From Lithodes maja (taxonomy: Eukaryota; Arthropoda; Malacostraca; Decapoda; Lithodidae), in NCBI GenBank assembly GCA_037953745.1, contig JBAKBP010007689.1, positions 33,443 through 97,442 on the forward strand: DNA of 64,000 nt, written 5' to 3'. Positions 42,215 through 52,149 of the stretch are shown here, in pieces. The translations under genes were made by a program, and so were the position numbers. Numbering within the stretch: position 1 is the first letter of the stretch; every line of letters begins with the position of its first letter. The notes beneath the pieces are model-generated. The model saw only the letters and a program-made list of their open reading frames with translations, did no database searches and had not been told where the DNA came from.

Positions 42215-45100
42215 TTAGAACTCCAGCTTGGAGTGGTAATCAAAGAAGCACTCTACAGCACAGAGTGCCACCTTGCACGTAACACACTCCATGGTTGACT
42301 TTTTACCTGGGTTCGGCCTCACCTTGCTGTTGTAGCAGACATGGCACCGCTTCTGCTGTGTTCTTCGTGATTCATTCTGAGGCAGGAAAACAAGCCTGTG
42401 CCTAAGCAAGTATGGACCAGACTGCAAGCGGTCGAGAACGGCGGGCCCAGCATGTGCCACTGCCCTCTGTGGCGTAGCATACTTCTCCAGGAGCTCCGTC
42501 AACACCTGCTTTTGGAACCTCCGCAGGCTATTGAACTTCAGGGGTGGGTTCTCATTCCGAAGCCTGTATATATTATAGGCATTCAGAACTGACATGTCCA
42601 CCATATGCAGAAAGAACTTTTTGTACCATCTGCACGAGGTACGCAGGCAGTCAATGAAGCCTATCTGCATGTCGGACTTGTCCACCAGCCTCATGTTGAT
42701 GTTGTAGTCCAGGACAGCATCGGGCTTGGTCACCCTGGCCTGGGTGCGGCGATCCACCTTGCCAGTCTCCACCATTTCCCCCTTGTGGATGGTGGTCAGG
42801 AGGTTGACCTTCCGCTGGTCGTGCCAGTGGATAGCCAGAATGGGCCCCGACTTCTTCTTGAAGACATCACCTTTTTTGGTCTTTGGAGGGAAAGGTGGCA
42901 TGCCCTTCCTTTTCCCTCGTACTGTGCCTACAGTCCCCGTCTTGCGCTCATGCAGGTACTGTGAGAGAGTGGGGGACGTGTAATAGTTGTCCGTGTAGAG
43001 GACGTGATACTTATGGAAGTAGCGGTCCATCATGGCTTGCACCACTGCTCCGCCAAAGCCAATGAGGGGGTCCACAAGCACGTCCCCTTCCTTCCCGCTG
43101 TAGACCAGGAAGTCCAGGACATAGCCAGTTTGGCAGTCGCACAGCACAAAGAATTTTATGCCAAAGCGATGTCTTTTTGAGGGGATGTACTGCCGGAAGC
43201 TGAGTTTTCCCCGGAACAGCACAAGAGACTCGTCAATGACGACCTTGCGGAAGGGCTTGAAGTAGGAGGTGAAGCGTTCTCGCATCATCTCATACAACGT
43301 CCTAATCTTCCACAGCTTGTCTGGGCGGTGGACGTCGGTGTTGGTGACAAGATGGAGCGCTGCGAGGATATCAAGGTACCGGTCGCGAGCCATATATTTC
43401 CCGAAGGCAGGGGTGGAAATCAGATCATTGGTGATCCAATAGTCAGGCAACCTATGCTTCTTGACATGAGGCATTAGCATGGTGAGTGCCAGGAACACCA
43501 TGAATTCTTTATGAGTCACTGGGGTCCACTTCCTCATATGGCCCTTGGTCACCTTGCCCAAAAAGTGGACCTGGAATTGGTGCTGCTTGTTTGTCTCTTT
43601 GACAACATAGCCTACCACCTCCTCATCAAAGAATGCCTCAAATAGTTCGTGTGGTGGAGCATTGGGGCCTGCAGGAAAATTGGGGGTAATGCCTGAACCC
43701 TCCAGTGCCTCATCAAAAGCTGGCACATCAGGGTTGTATACATCCCCATCAACTATGTCTTGCCACTGAAAAACGTAGAATGGGTCTTGTCTACGCCGAC
43801 GAGGAGCTCCAACTGGTGGCCCAGCACGCCCACGGCCAACTCGGGAGGCGCGCGCCCTAGGGCGGCGAGGGCGTCGGCCAGGGCGGCGGGCAGGAAGACG
43901 GGCAGCACGAAGCCGGGCCAAGCGGGTGGGTCGAGGGTCGTCGATGTCCATATATTCATCGTCATCGTGGTCATCTTGCCCTGACGGTGGACCTATGTAA
44001 TCATGGCCAGAGTCTTCAGAGAGGTGCCCTTCATCATCAGTGGCCCCCACATAATCTGGCGGGGAACCAGTGATGCGTGGGCGGCGTGCGGGTGGGCGAG
44101 GTGGGGAAGGAGTGGCAGGTGAGGCTGTGTCCTCCCGAGGTCCCGGGCTCCTTGGCCTGCGACGAGTGACAGAAAGCAATGATTCACTTTCACTAGGCCC
44201 AGGTATTGGTGATGCGAGCTCAAAGACTTCTGCAGGAAGACATGTTGAAGGCGGGAGAGGTGGGGAGGACCGTGGGGAAAGTTGCGGGGACGTATGGCTG
44301 GGGCCGGCCGGGGTGGACGCCGCCGCGGGAGCCTCGAACAAAACTCTCTTACTTTTCTTAATTTTCTTAGTATATTTTCTACCTTTCCCCTTTTCGGCAG
44401 CAGTATGTCTCCTGTCGGGGGACCTAGGAGGCAAATAGGCCGAAAGTGGGGGGTCCTCAACCCTTGGCAATGGTGGGGGTGGTGGGGAAGAATGCGGGGC
44501 ATCCGGGTCATCTTGGGTGGCGTGGGTAGATAAGGGAGACAATGGCGGTCGAGAAGGGTCACCACGCTGACCCTCACTCACAGCCTCATCCTCACCAAGT
44601 ATTTTTGCTTGTTCCCTAGCTGCCGCGGCCGCCTTCTCAAGTATTTTTCGCTTGTAGAAATGTAGCTTGAAAGGCGATTTACCTGGGGAAGGGCTTGGAG
44701 TCGTGTCACTTATGCGAAATTTGGTGAGTGACCTTGAACTCTCCCACTCACTCACTCTCTCAAGTTCACTGTCTTTAGGTAAACCAGCTTCCTCAACAAC
44801 TGGTACATTACCTTCATCACTCTCATCACTGTCAAATTCTCTCGCAAATCCCAGGAATTGTTCTTTATCACTCTCATGGCCATAATCACTCGACTTATAA
44901 TTACTCGAGTGGTCACTCACTTCTTCATCAATCTTATGCTTGGCATCAGCTTTCTCATAAAGTCTCAAAGTCGTCTCAACACCTCCGGGAGATAACACAT
45001 TTAGGCGATGGCGTCGGGGTAAGGCACGACGCACTAGCAAGGGCGTCGTAGGAAGCCCGCTGTCGGACACGGCGGAATCACTATTTGGTGTACTGTCCAT
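42215..45100 (-). CDS. piggyBac transposase, 961 aa, intact
   Basis: Same architecture as copy 1, from MDSTPNSDSAV at 45100 to SKLEF. Catalytic aspartates are expected near residues 623, 704 and 807 (VIDESLVLFRG, VLYTDNYYTS, LVDKSDMQIGF), and all are present. It lacks four residues of a Ser-Pro-Gln-Leu repeat present in copy 1. The frame stays open upstream to 45211 (MHACFSKAARTFWYHG), so a slightly longer protein is possible. The last ~60 residues differ clearly from copy 1 (for example CHVCYNSKVRPNPGKK against CHVCYHSRVRPHPGRK) while the zinc-ligand cysteines are kept. Confidence 0.92.
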   Translation of the reverse strand: MDSTPNSDSAVSDSGLPTTPLLVRRALPRRHRLNVLSPGGVETTLRLYEKADAKHKIDEEVSDHSSNYKSSDYGHESDKEQFLGFAREFDSDESDEGNVPVVEEAGLPKDSELERVSEWESSRSLTKFRISDTTPSPSPGKSPFKLHFYKRKILEKAAAAAREQAKILGEDEAVSEGQRGDPSRPPLSPLSTHATQDDPDAPHSSPPPPPLPRVEDPPLSAYLPPRSPDRRHTAAEKGKGRKYTKKIKKSKRVLFEAPAAASTPAGPSHTSPQLSPRSSPPLPPSTCLPAEVFELASPIPGPSESESLLSVTRRRPRSPGPREDTASPATPSPPRPPARRPRITGSPPDYVGATDDEGHLSEDSGHDYIGPPSGQDDHDDDEYMDIDDPRPTRLARLRAARLPARRPGRRPRRPRARASRVGRGRAGPPVGAPRRRRQDPFYVFQWQDIVDGDVYNPDVPAFDEALEGSGITPNFPAGPNAPPHELFEAFFDEEVVGYVVKETNKQHQFQVHFLGKVTKGHMRKWTPVTHKEFMVFLALTMLMPHVKKHRLPDYWITNDLISTPAFGKYMARDRYLDILAALHLVTNTDVHRPDKLWKIRTLYEMMRERFTSYFKPFRKVVIDESLVLFRGKLSFRQYIPSKRHRFGIKFFVLCDCQTGYVLDFLVYSGKEGDVLVDPLIGFGGAVVQAMMDRYFHKYHVLYTDNYYTSPTLSQYLHERKTGTVGTVRGKRKGMPPFPPKTKKGDVFKKKSGPILAIHWHDQRKVNLLTTIHKGEMVETGKVDRRTQARVTKPDAVLDYNINMRLVDKSDMQIGFIDCLRTSCRWYKKFFLHMVDMSVLNAYNIYRLRNENPPLKFNSLRRFQKQVLTELLEKYATPQRAVAHAGPAVLDRLQSGPYLLRHRLVFLPQNESRRTQQKRCHVCYNSKVRPNPGKKSTMECVTCKVALCAVECFFDYHSKLEF

Positions 45101-45411
45101 GATGGCGTCGGGGTAGGTACTGTTGTTGTGGCGTCGTTTACGCCGGGTGGCGCCACCTACCGTCCCATGATACCAAAATGTACGCGCGGCTTTCGAAAAG
45201 CAAGCATGCAAGCAAGGGGCGTATAAGAGACCATCCGGGTTGCGCGGGCCGAGGTTGATATGGGCGTATAAGAGCCCATCCGGGTTGGAGGGGTTAAAGA
45301 CCTAATTATATAAATTCTCATTTCCCTTAAAACACTTGCAATAAGATTGAAACCCTCCACAGCTCACCAAAGATCTCCACTTAAAACCTCTTCAAAAATG
45401 TGTATGCCCAC

Positions 45412-45512
45412 CTGATAATCTGTGTGTTCTTCTTCAGCCGTTGTGTCTCCGGGTCATCAGCCACTTGCGTGAATTTGGCCTTGTTCTTCTCGAAATCTGC
45501 GTGGTACTGCAC
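45412..45512 (-). CDS. Lasp: LASP exon, nebulin repeat
   Basis: Minus-strand exon of 101 nt with acceptor ACATTATAG (AG at 45514-45513) and donor ATCAG|GTGGGC. It encodes VQYHADFEKNKAKFTQVADD and PETQRLKKNTQII plus two bases of a Ser codon. This is the nebulin-type actin-binding repeat of arthropod LASP, where YHADFEK and FTQVADDPET are characteristic. Phase 0 at the acceptor and phase 2 at the donor match the downstream exon at 19305, so the intervening ~26.1 kb is one intron. The upstream LIM-encoding exon was not found in the window above this point. Confidence 0.87.
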
Positions 45513-45615
45513 CTATAATGTTAGGTCCAAGGGTTAGTAGAGATCCTTTAGAAGTATAATACAAACATATTCATTGATAGATCACCTGGAAAAGTGTAGT
45601 GCACACATTGGTAAA

Positions 45616-45977
45616 TATCCTGTTTTACACCGGGGACGATTTTTACAAGTATTTTTTATTTTATTTCCTTGTTTTTGGGCTTTTTAGGGGTGTTTTTTAA
45701 TGAACCCCATTGGAAAATGCAAAACAATTAGCCTAACCTAACCGAAAACTAACCTGTCTCGCCGACGGTCTAAACCCAGCTCACGTTCCCTGTTTATGGG
45801 TGCGCGACGGTCTAAACCCAGCTCATGTTCCCTGTTTTTATTTTTTTTAGAGATTTAGGGATTTTTTATGATGAATTTCCGACGGGGTGGACATATATGG
45901 CAATGAAGTACATGACCTAACTAACATATTTGTCTAAATAATATATCGATGGTTTCGACCCGGTGTAAAACTGGATA
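45616..45977. mobile_element. Small TIR element, ~360 bp
   Basis: TATCCTGTTTTACACCGGG at 45616-45634 is inverted at 45959-45977 with one mismatch. The interior contains a direct repeat of CGACGGTCTAAACCCAGCTC (about 45771 and 45806). Superfamily not assigned. It lies just upstream of the LASP exon. Confidence 0.7.
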
Positions 45978-46251
45978 AATTCCCACACATTTACTAATGT
46001 GTGGCTCATCAGAATACTGTACATTATCAATCAATGGAATCATACACCTGTGATTTATATGTCTTGGAACACATGCTTAAACTCCTCTCAAGCAGATATC
46101 TCTAGGTGAGTTCCTATATTGTGACTCTTACCATCCCAAGTAGCCTACCTATTGACATGATTGATTGACATTTCTTCTGCCACAAGTGTGGCCATCCCTA
46201 ACTAAGTAACTAACTAGATGACTCACTCACTCTTATTCACACCTATACAAT

Positions 46252-46281
<30 letters not shown>
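46252..46281. repeat. (CA)n microsatellite at the LINE-D 5' boundary
   Basis: About 15 CA units immediately precede LINE-D. A short (AC)n also follows the LINE-D 3' end at 50093-50103. Confidence 0.92.
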
Positions 46282-46282
<1 letters not shown>

Positions 46283-46288
46283 GGTTTC

Positions 46289-47128
46289 ATGACAACATGG
46301 ACCGCAGAGGACACTGGAAAATTTTGCTTCATGCTGTTGAACAAAATCAAGAAATTGGAGGACCGAGTGACTGGCTTGGAGATAGTTAAGAAGGAAATTG
46401 TTACAGAGAATGGTGAGTTGAAGAACAGGTTGGAGTTAGTGGAGAGAGAAAAGGCAGTGATAATGACTAGGCTAGACACCAGTATCTCTGAAGGTAAAAA
46501 TGCTTGGGGCATGACTAGAGACCAAGTGGTAAAAGATTTAGACAGTGTAAGGAAGGCACACAGTGACGAATTCAGGAAGATATTGGATGAACAGAAACAG
46601 CAAGATGTTAGGATAAAGGACCAGGTAAAAAGTATGGTTAAGCAAGGCATCCACGAAAACTCTCAGGCCATCCAGGAAGAAAGTCGTAGGGCTAACTGCC
46701 TCATAATATCAGGGGTGGAAGAAAAGGAGGAACTAGACTGGACAAAACGAAAAGAGCAGGATGAAGGTCGCATCAACAATATTCTGGAATCGATTAAAGA
46801 TGAGGAGGACACCTGGAAGGAGGAAATATCAGACATGTTTAGGCTGGGAAAATATACAAAGGAATACAATAGACTGGTAAAAATTGAATTTAAGTCAAGA
46901 AGGACTTGTGATGAAATCATGGCAGTAGCGGCTAGGCTAAAAGGGTTAGAGGGTAAGGACAAAATCTACATCAGGCGAGACTTACCAGAAGAAGAGAGAA
47001 AGAAGGAGGCTGAACTAAGGAAAACCGCCAAGGAGGAAAATAGCAAGAGGACAGAACAAGAAAAGAATAAGTTTTTTTACGGAGTAAGAAAGGGGAAGAT
47101 TATGAAACTTTCGGTAAAAAGAAACTAA
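46289..47128 (+). CDS. LINE-D ORF1, coiled-coil RNA-binding-type protein, 279 aa
   Basis: An intact frame. Residues about 10-130 form a strongly charged heptad-rich coiled coil (LLNKIKKLEDRVTGLEIVKK, ENGELKNRLELVEREK). The middle (NCLIISGVEEKEELDWTKRK; DMFRLGKYTKEYNRLVKIEF) resembles the RRM-like core of LINE ORF1 proteins. The end (KIYIRRDLPEEERKKEAELR) resembles their C-terminal domain. Such proteins trimerise and coat the LINE RNA. The start is ATG at 46289, right after the (CA)n. Whether it is still expressed is unknown, because ORF2 is dead. Confidence 0.75.
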   Translation: MTTWTAEDTGKFCFMLLNKIKKLEDRVTGLEIVKKEIVTENGELKNRLELVEREKAVIMTRLDTSISEGKNAWGMTRDQVVKDLDSVRKAHSDEFRKILDEQKQQDVRIKDQVKSMVKQGIHENSQAIQEESRRANCLIISGVEEKEELDWTKRKEQDEGRINNILESIKDEEDTWKEEISDMFRLGKYTKEYNRLVKIEFKSRRTCDEIMAVAARLKGLEGKDKIYIRRDLPEEERKKEAELRKTAKEENSKRTEQEKNKFFYGVRKGKIMKLSVKRN

Positions 47129-47193
47129 AAATAAAAGAGGGTAGGGAACAGACCGCCGCAGATAAGGCGCTTGGAGCAGGTAATGGGGGACTA

Positions 47194-50038
47194 GAAAGTA
47201 TAAGGATTCTATATAGCAATGTCGATGGGCTAATCTCTAAGAAACTAGAACTAACAGACTTACTCAATACAGTACTAAGAAACCAGAAATAGTATGTCTC
47301 ACTGAGACAAAACTAAGAGAAGACCTTGATATAAATTTGCTAGGATGGTCTGAATATAGGATTTGGAGGAGGGACAGAAAATTTCGACATGGAGGAGGAG
47401 TGTGCATCCTTACTAGGAAAGATTTGATTGTGTCTGAGATAAAACTAGAAACTTCAACAGCAGAAGTTTTAGCAATAGAGATTGGTGGAAACGAAAAAAT
47501 AGTGGTGATAGTAGCGTATGTACCTCCCAAGACGAAGACATGGGGTAAGGAGGAGCATAGCCTAATGCGTAAGGAAACAATTAGTGTGCTAGGAAATATC
47601 TTGGCTTCAAAGGATGAAATAGTCATGTGTGGGGACTTTAACTGCAAGGAAGTGAATTGGGAAGATCTTGAAGCCGGAGCAGGGGAGGAAAGTTGGGGCT
47701 ATGAATTTTTAAGTATGGCCATGGAAAATTCTATATACTGTACCAACATGTAAAAGAGTCAACAAGAGTAAGGGGAAGTGATCAACCAGCAAGATTGGAC
47801 CTTCTATTCACAAGAAGGGAGGAGGAGGTTCAAAGTATTCAGTACCTATGCCCACTAGGAAAAAGCGACCATGCAGTTCTAGACATAGACTTACTATTGA
47901 AGTATAATCTACCCAAGGGAAGGGAAAAGCACAAGGAAAATCACTGGATGTATTCCAGAACCGATTTCGAAGGACTACAGGATTTTTTCAAGTCACAAAA
48001 TTGAGATCAGGTGTTATCTGAAAGTGAGGTAGACAAAAAACTCAAGGCATTCATGGAGATCTATGATACTGGTATAAAAACTTTTGTCCCTAAGTACGTT
48101 AATAAAAGGAAAAAAAGTAATCGCAAAGTATGGTTTAACCGCGAATGTAGGCAAGCACAGGAAGCAAAAAACAAAGCCTGGAAAAAGATGAGAAACTGGG
48201 ATTCGGAAGATAACAGGCAAAAGTATAAAGAGGAGAGAAACAAATACACAGAAATGAGGAGGAGGTCAGAGGGAAACCATGAGAAAGGGATAGTGGAGAA
48301 CTATGAAAAGAATCCAAAAATGTTTTTCAAGTTTGTAAACGGCAAAAGGAAGATAAAAGCCACGATCGTAAAGATTAAAAGTGGAAACAGAATCATAGAA
48401 GAGGATACAGAGATTGCGGAAGAACTAAATAGAAATTTTGCATCAGTATTTACAAAAGAAGGAGAATTCATTGCACCAGAATCCAATGAGATAGGTACAG
48501 AGAAAATGCCGGAAGTCACATTTAACAGACCAGAGCTCATAGACAAAATGAGTAAGGTGGATCCAAACAAAGCCGCTGGACCGGACGGAGTATCAGGCTG
48601 GATTATTAAAGAAAATGCTAAGGAACTGAGTATACCGTTATATGACATAATGACCAAATCATTGGACACAGGGATAGTACCTACAGAATGGAAAAGAGCA
48701 AACATTATTCCTATATTTAAGGGAGGAAGCAGAGATAAACCACTGAACTATAGACCTGTATCACTATTGAGCATCCTCATGAAGATTCTGGAAGGATTAA
48801 TAAGGGACAAATGGGTTAACTACCTGGAATCCAAAAGATTAATTACTGACCGACAATTTGGATTCAGAGGAGGCAGATCATGTGTAAGCAACTTGTTGAG
48901 TTTTTACTCTAGAGTAATAGACACAGTGGACAAGAGGGAAGGATGGGTAGACTGTGCCTACCTAGACTTTAAAAAGGCATTTGACAAAGTTCCACACAAG
49001 AGATTGCTGTGGAAATTAAAACATGAGGGAAAAGTAGGAGACAAACTGCTGAAATGGATGGAGAGCTACCTTAGCGGAAGACAGATGAGAACAACAGTAA
49101 GGGGGAAATCGTCAAACTGGACTCAAATTACGAGTGGGGTACCACAAGGATCTGTCCTAGCCCCAATCATGTTTCTAATATTTGTAAATTACTTACCTGA
49201 GGGACTAACAAGCTACATGAGCATGTTTGCGGACGATGCTAAACTGCTTAAAACGATCAGAACCCAGGAGGATTGCCTTGAGCTCCAAGCAGATTTGCAA
49301 AAGATCCATGAATGGAGCATCAAATGGAATATGGAGTTCAATGCAGGGAAATGTAAGACTCTAGAAATGGGTAAAAGCAAGTACAGACCTAGAAAAGATT
49401 ATAAACTAGGAAACTAAGTGATTCCCAAAGCAGAAAAAGAAAAAGACTTGGGGATAGAATTTAAGGATAACATGTCTCCAGAAAGCCACGTAAATAAGAT
49501 AGTGAGAGAATCACTAGCACTATTGGCAAATATCAGGATGTCTTTCAATTATCTTAATGAAAACACCATGAAACAAATAATAACGGCAATAATAAGACCC
49601 AGGATGGAATATGCATCTGTAGTGTGGTCCCCTCACATGAAGAAACATATCCACAAAATTGAGAGGGTACAGAGAGCAGCTACGAGGATGATCCCAGGTT
49701 TGGAAAATTTGGAGTACCAAGAGAGGCTCGAGAGATTGAATCTACCTACACTGGAACAGAGAAGGAAACGAGGACAGCAAATTCAGATATACAAATGTGT
49801 TAGAGGTATTGACAAAATCGACCAAGAAAACTTCATAGAGAGGGATGGAGGTGAGAGAACAAGAGGTCACAGCTACAAACTAAAAGTGCTTAATAGTAAA
49901 TCTGATCTGAAAAGTAAAAGATTTCCTACCAACTCGATTAGTGGGTGGAACAAATTGCCAGCCGAAGTAGTGTCTGCACCATCAGTGCATAGTTTCAAAG
50001 CACGGTATGACAAACATATCTTAGGAGGCGGGAATTAA
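47194..50038 (+). pseudogene. LINE-D ORF2: endonuclease and RT, broken
   Basis: Endonuclease: SIRILYSNVDGLISKK, EIVCLTETKLRED in a shifted frame, GGGVCILTRKDL, VMCGDFNCKEVNW, LDLLFTRREEE and GKSDHAVLDID. RT: DPNKAAGPDGVSGWIIKENA, NYRPVSLLSILMKILEGLI, QFGFRGGRSCVSNLLSF, YLDFKKAFDKVPHKRLLWKL, SGVPQGSVLAPIMFLIFVN and MFADDAKLLKTI. C-terminus: MEYASVVWSPHMKKHIHKIE and LNLPTLEQRRKRGQQIQIYK. Defects: frameshifts near 47285 and 47740, a TGA at 48002 where the family would have Trp, and a TAA at 49415. These features fit the CR1/Daphne-like part of the Jockey superfamily. Confidence 0.85.
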
Positions 50039-50104
50039 CGAGCATGCTCACTCCCGCAAATACAACTAGTGTAAGTACAACTAGTGTAAGTACACACACA
50101 CACT

Positions 50105-50440
50105 TGTTTACTCTCTATTCATTCTGCCAAATCTTACCTATGCCTGCCCAGCGTGGGTATCCTCACTAACAACACAAAAAGATCAATTAGAAAAAGTACA
50201 GAGGAGAGCATGTAAGATTATCTTAGGTCCCGCATACACACATTACCATGAATCACTAGTTACCTTGGTTCTAGAATCACTAGCCAGCAAGCACAAGCAC
50301 CTCATTCAGAAATTTAGGGAACAACTAGACAGCATTATTTGCTCCCCCACCAAACGAGCAACGAGACCCAGTAACACCCGTTCGGATTCCTATCCGAGAA
50401 AGAACCCAAAGGTATCAAATCAGCCCCACCCCGTACATCG
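50105..50440 (+). pseudogene. Short LINE RT C-terminal fragment, separate family
   Basis: Encodes ILPNLTYACPAWVSSLTTQK and EKVQRRACKIILGPAYTHYH, the RT C-terminus of another CR1/Rex1-like LINE, ending in decayed sequence near 50440. It abuts LINE-D across the (AC)n. Confidence 0.65.
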
Positions 50441-51054
50441 TTAACTTGATCAATTATAAGTAATGTAGCCAACTATCTCTGGTTCATGGATTATCAAAAC
50501 ACAAATTGTACCCAGCATAATTAAAGTAAATTTGTTTTCCCATTTCTTGCCTTAACATTGTTACTTAACACATTTTGAGACTCACACAAGTTTAAATACT
50601 TGCTAAAGCTCCATCAATAGTGAAATAAATTAATAATCATTATAATCAATTATAATCAATAATCAATAGTCGCATGAGTGTTTACAAGCTGAAGTTGTAT
50701 GCCAGGCAAAAGATCAAACGCGCCACGACATGTTATCACAGTCGCGCCAAAACAACTCTTATAGATCGGTACAACATTTTACAAGAAATCCTTGATGTAG
50801 ACTTGTAGAGTGCTACGTTTAAACGTATAATTTACCTATGTTTGGTATTTTCATTATGGAGATATGAATACGTTAACATCAAGAAACTGACGAAGACCCC
50901 CGAATTCGGGGTGGAGTGAAAGTTCAAAGCTATAGCTGCGGACCATGGGTTAATGGAGACGGTCTTGCCCTACACATCGTTTTTTGACAGCCACATTGAA
51001 TAAATCTCAATTTCCCTTAAAATTACATATTGTAAAAACTACATAGAGTAGATG
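50441..51054. other. No gene recognised
   Basis: AT-rich sequence with no coding or repeat signal that I could name. Confidence 0.4.
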
Positions 51055-51070
51055 AACACCATATTTATGT

Positions 51071-51437
51071 CTGGTAATGGGCTGGTCTATCAGAATGAGA
51101 GTTGAGCGTTCTCTGCCATACCCATAGCTTACTCTGACTGTTCCTTTTACTTATATATTTTCTAGATCTCAAGTGACGGCGTCTTTTCCGTGGATTGACC
51201 TCCCTACTGCCAACCCTGGCAGATTGGGAGCCAAAGCATCACATTTTTCCTTTGCCCCTCAACTTTCCCTTTATAATTGCTGAGGGGCATAGGGCTCCCT
51301 GCCTTTGAGTGGCTTTGGTCACCTGGGCATTATTAGTGGTAAGCTGGGAGGGTTCTGTGGGGGCGCTCAGTTATGGCCTTGGCCTTGCTCGGGACCTTGG
51401 GGCTGCTCGGCCAGACAGCCTGAGGAACAACAACAAC
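51071..51437 (+). mobile_element. SINE S1, best copy (367 bp), sharing the LINE-J 3' end
   Basis: Flanked by a perfect 16-bp target duplication AACACCATATTTATGT (51055-51070 and 51438-51453). The 5' head begins CTGGTAATGGGCTGGTC. The 3' end GGGCTGCTCGGCCAGACAGC followed by (AAC)n parallels the LINE-J end GGGCTGTTCGGCCAGGCAGC plus (AAC)n. It has no ORF of its own; the last bases are derived from the LINE coding region. LINE-J-type machinery probably copied it. Confidence 0.87.
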
Positions 51438-51551
51438 AACACCATATTTATGTAGTTTGTGTGGCTGGTGATTCCGAATGTTTTGATAACAAATATAGGT
51501 TATATAAAATGGGGGAATAGTTTATCCACAGCATTGACAAAATTGCCCCAA

Positions 51552-51599
51552 AATAATAATAATAATAATAATAATAAAAATATATATATATATATATAT
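51552..51599. repeat. (AAT)n and (TA)n microsatellites
   Basis: Nine AAT units at about 51552-51577 followed by ten TA units at 51580-51599. Confidence 0.92.
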
Positions 51600-52149
51600 C
51601 ATTATATATTCTCAGTTTCCACAATGTTTTCAGTCTTTTTTAATGTTTCAGCAGATTCCCCTACCAGTTATAATTAAGATCCATTGATAGATAGCTACTA
51701 CCTTCATTATTTTGAAAACCGTGTTTGTCTGTCTACCTAATTCATGCTCTCTAATGCTCTATCTTAGTGTAGGCCTATGTGATTTGCAGCAACAAGACAC
51801 TTCAACATCATATTTATATAAATAAAAAAATACTTAAAATTTTAATTTTGTGAATGAGAGTATTGAAATGAGATTTCAAATTGCTATTAGTTTCACAACA
51901 CTAAATAAATTAACGATGATATGGACTACAAACGTTTTATTGACGAAAATAATCGCTCGAAAACAATCATGTGACACCTAGACCCTATAGTTTGCTTCGC
52001 GCGGTGGTGCGGTGCAGTTGCATTTTTCTTTGCTCTGGCCGGCCTTGTGGTAGTACTTGTGGTGCCAGCTGTCCTGTGCACCCCTCTGGCAGGCCCTGGG
52101 CTTGGCCATAGGGTGAGCATAGTGAAGTGGTCCCTGGATTACTGGTGTT

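Larger units (their letters stand above)
41203..45293 (-). mobile_element. Complete piggyBac transposon, copy 2 (4091 bp)
   Basis: TTAA at 41199-41202 and 45294-45297. The ends are identical in design to copy 1. The 192-bp length difference is largely explained by one missing 177-bp tandem unit and a 12-bp (4-codon) deletion. Apart from the C-terminal coding region the copies are nearly identical, implying recent transposition within this one locus (7.3 kb apart, same orientation). It lies about 115 bp from the LASP exon at 45412. Confidence 0.93.
46282..50092 (+). mobile_element. LINE-D, near-full-length CR1/Jockey-group LINE
   Basis: Contains ORF1 (46289-47128) and a broken ORF2 (about 47194-50038), then a short 3' end with a repeated GTAAGTACAACTAGT motif. 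Both ends abut (CA)n. The 5' end is very close to the ORF1 start, so the leader is short or missing. Confidence 0.82.
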
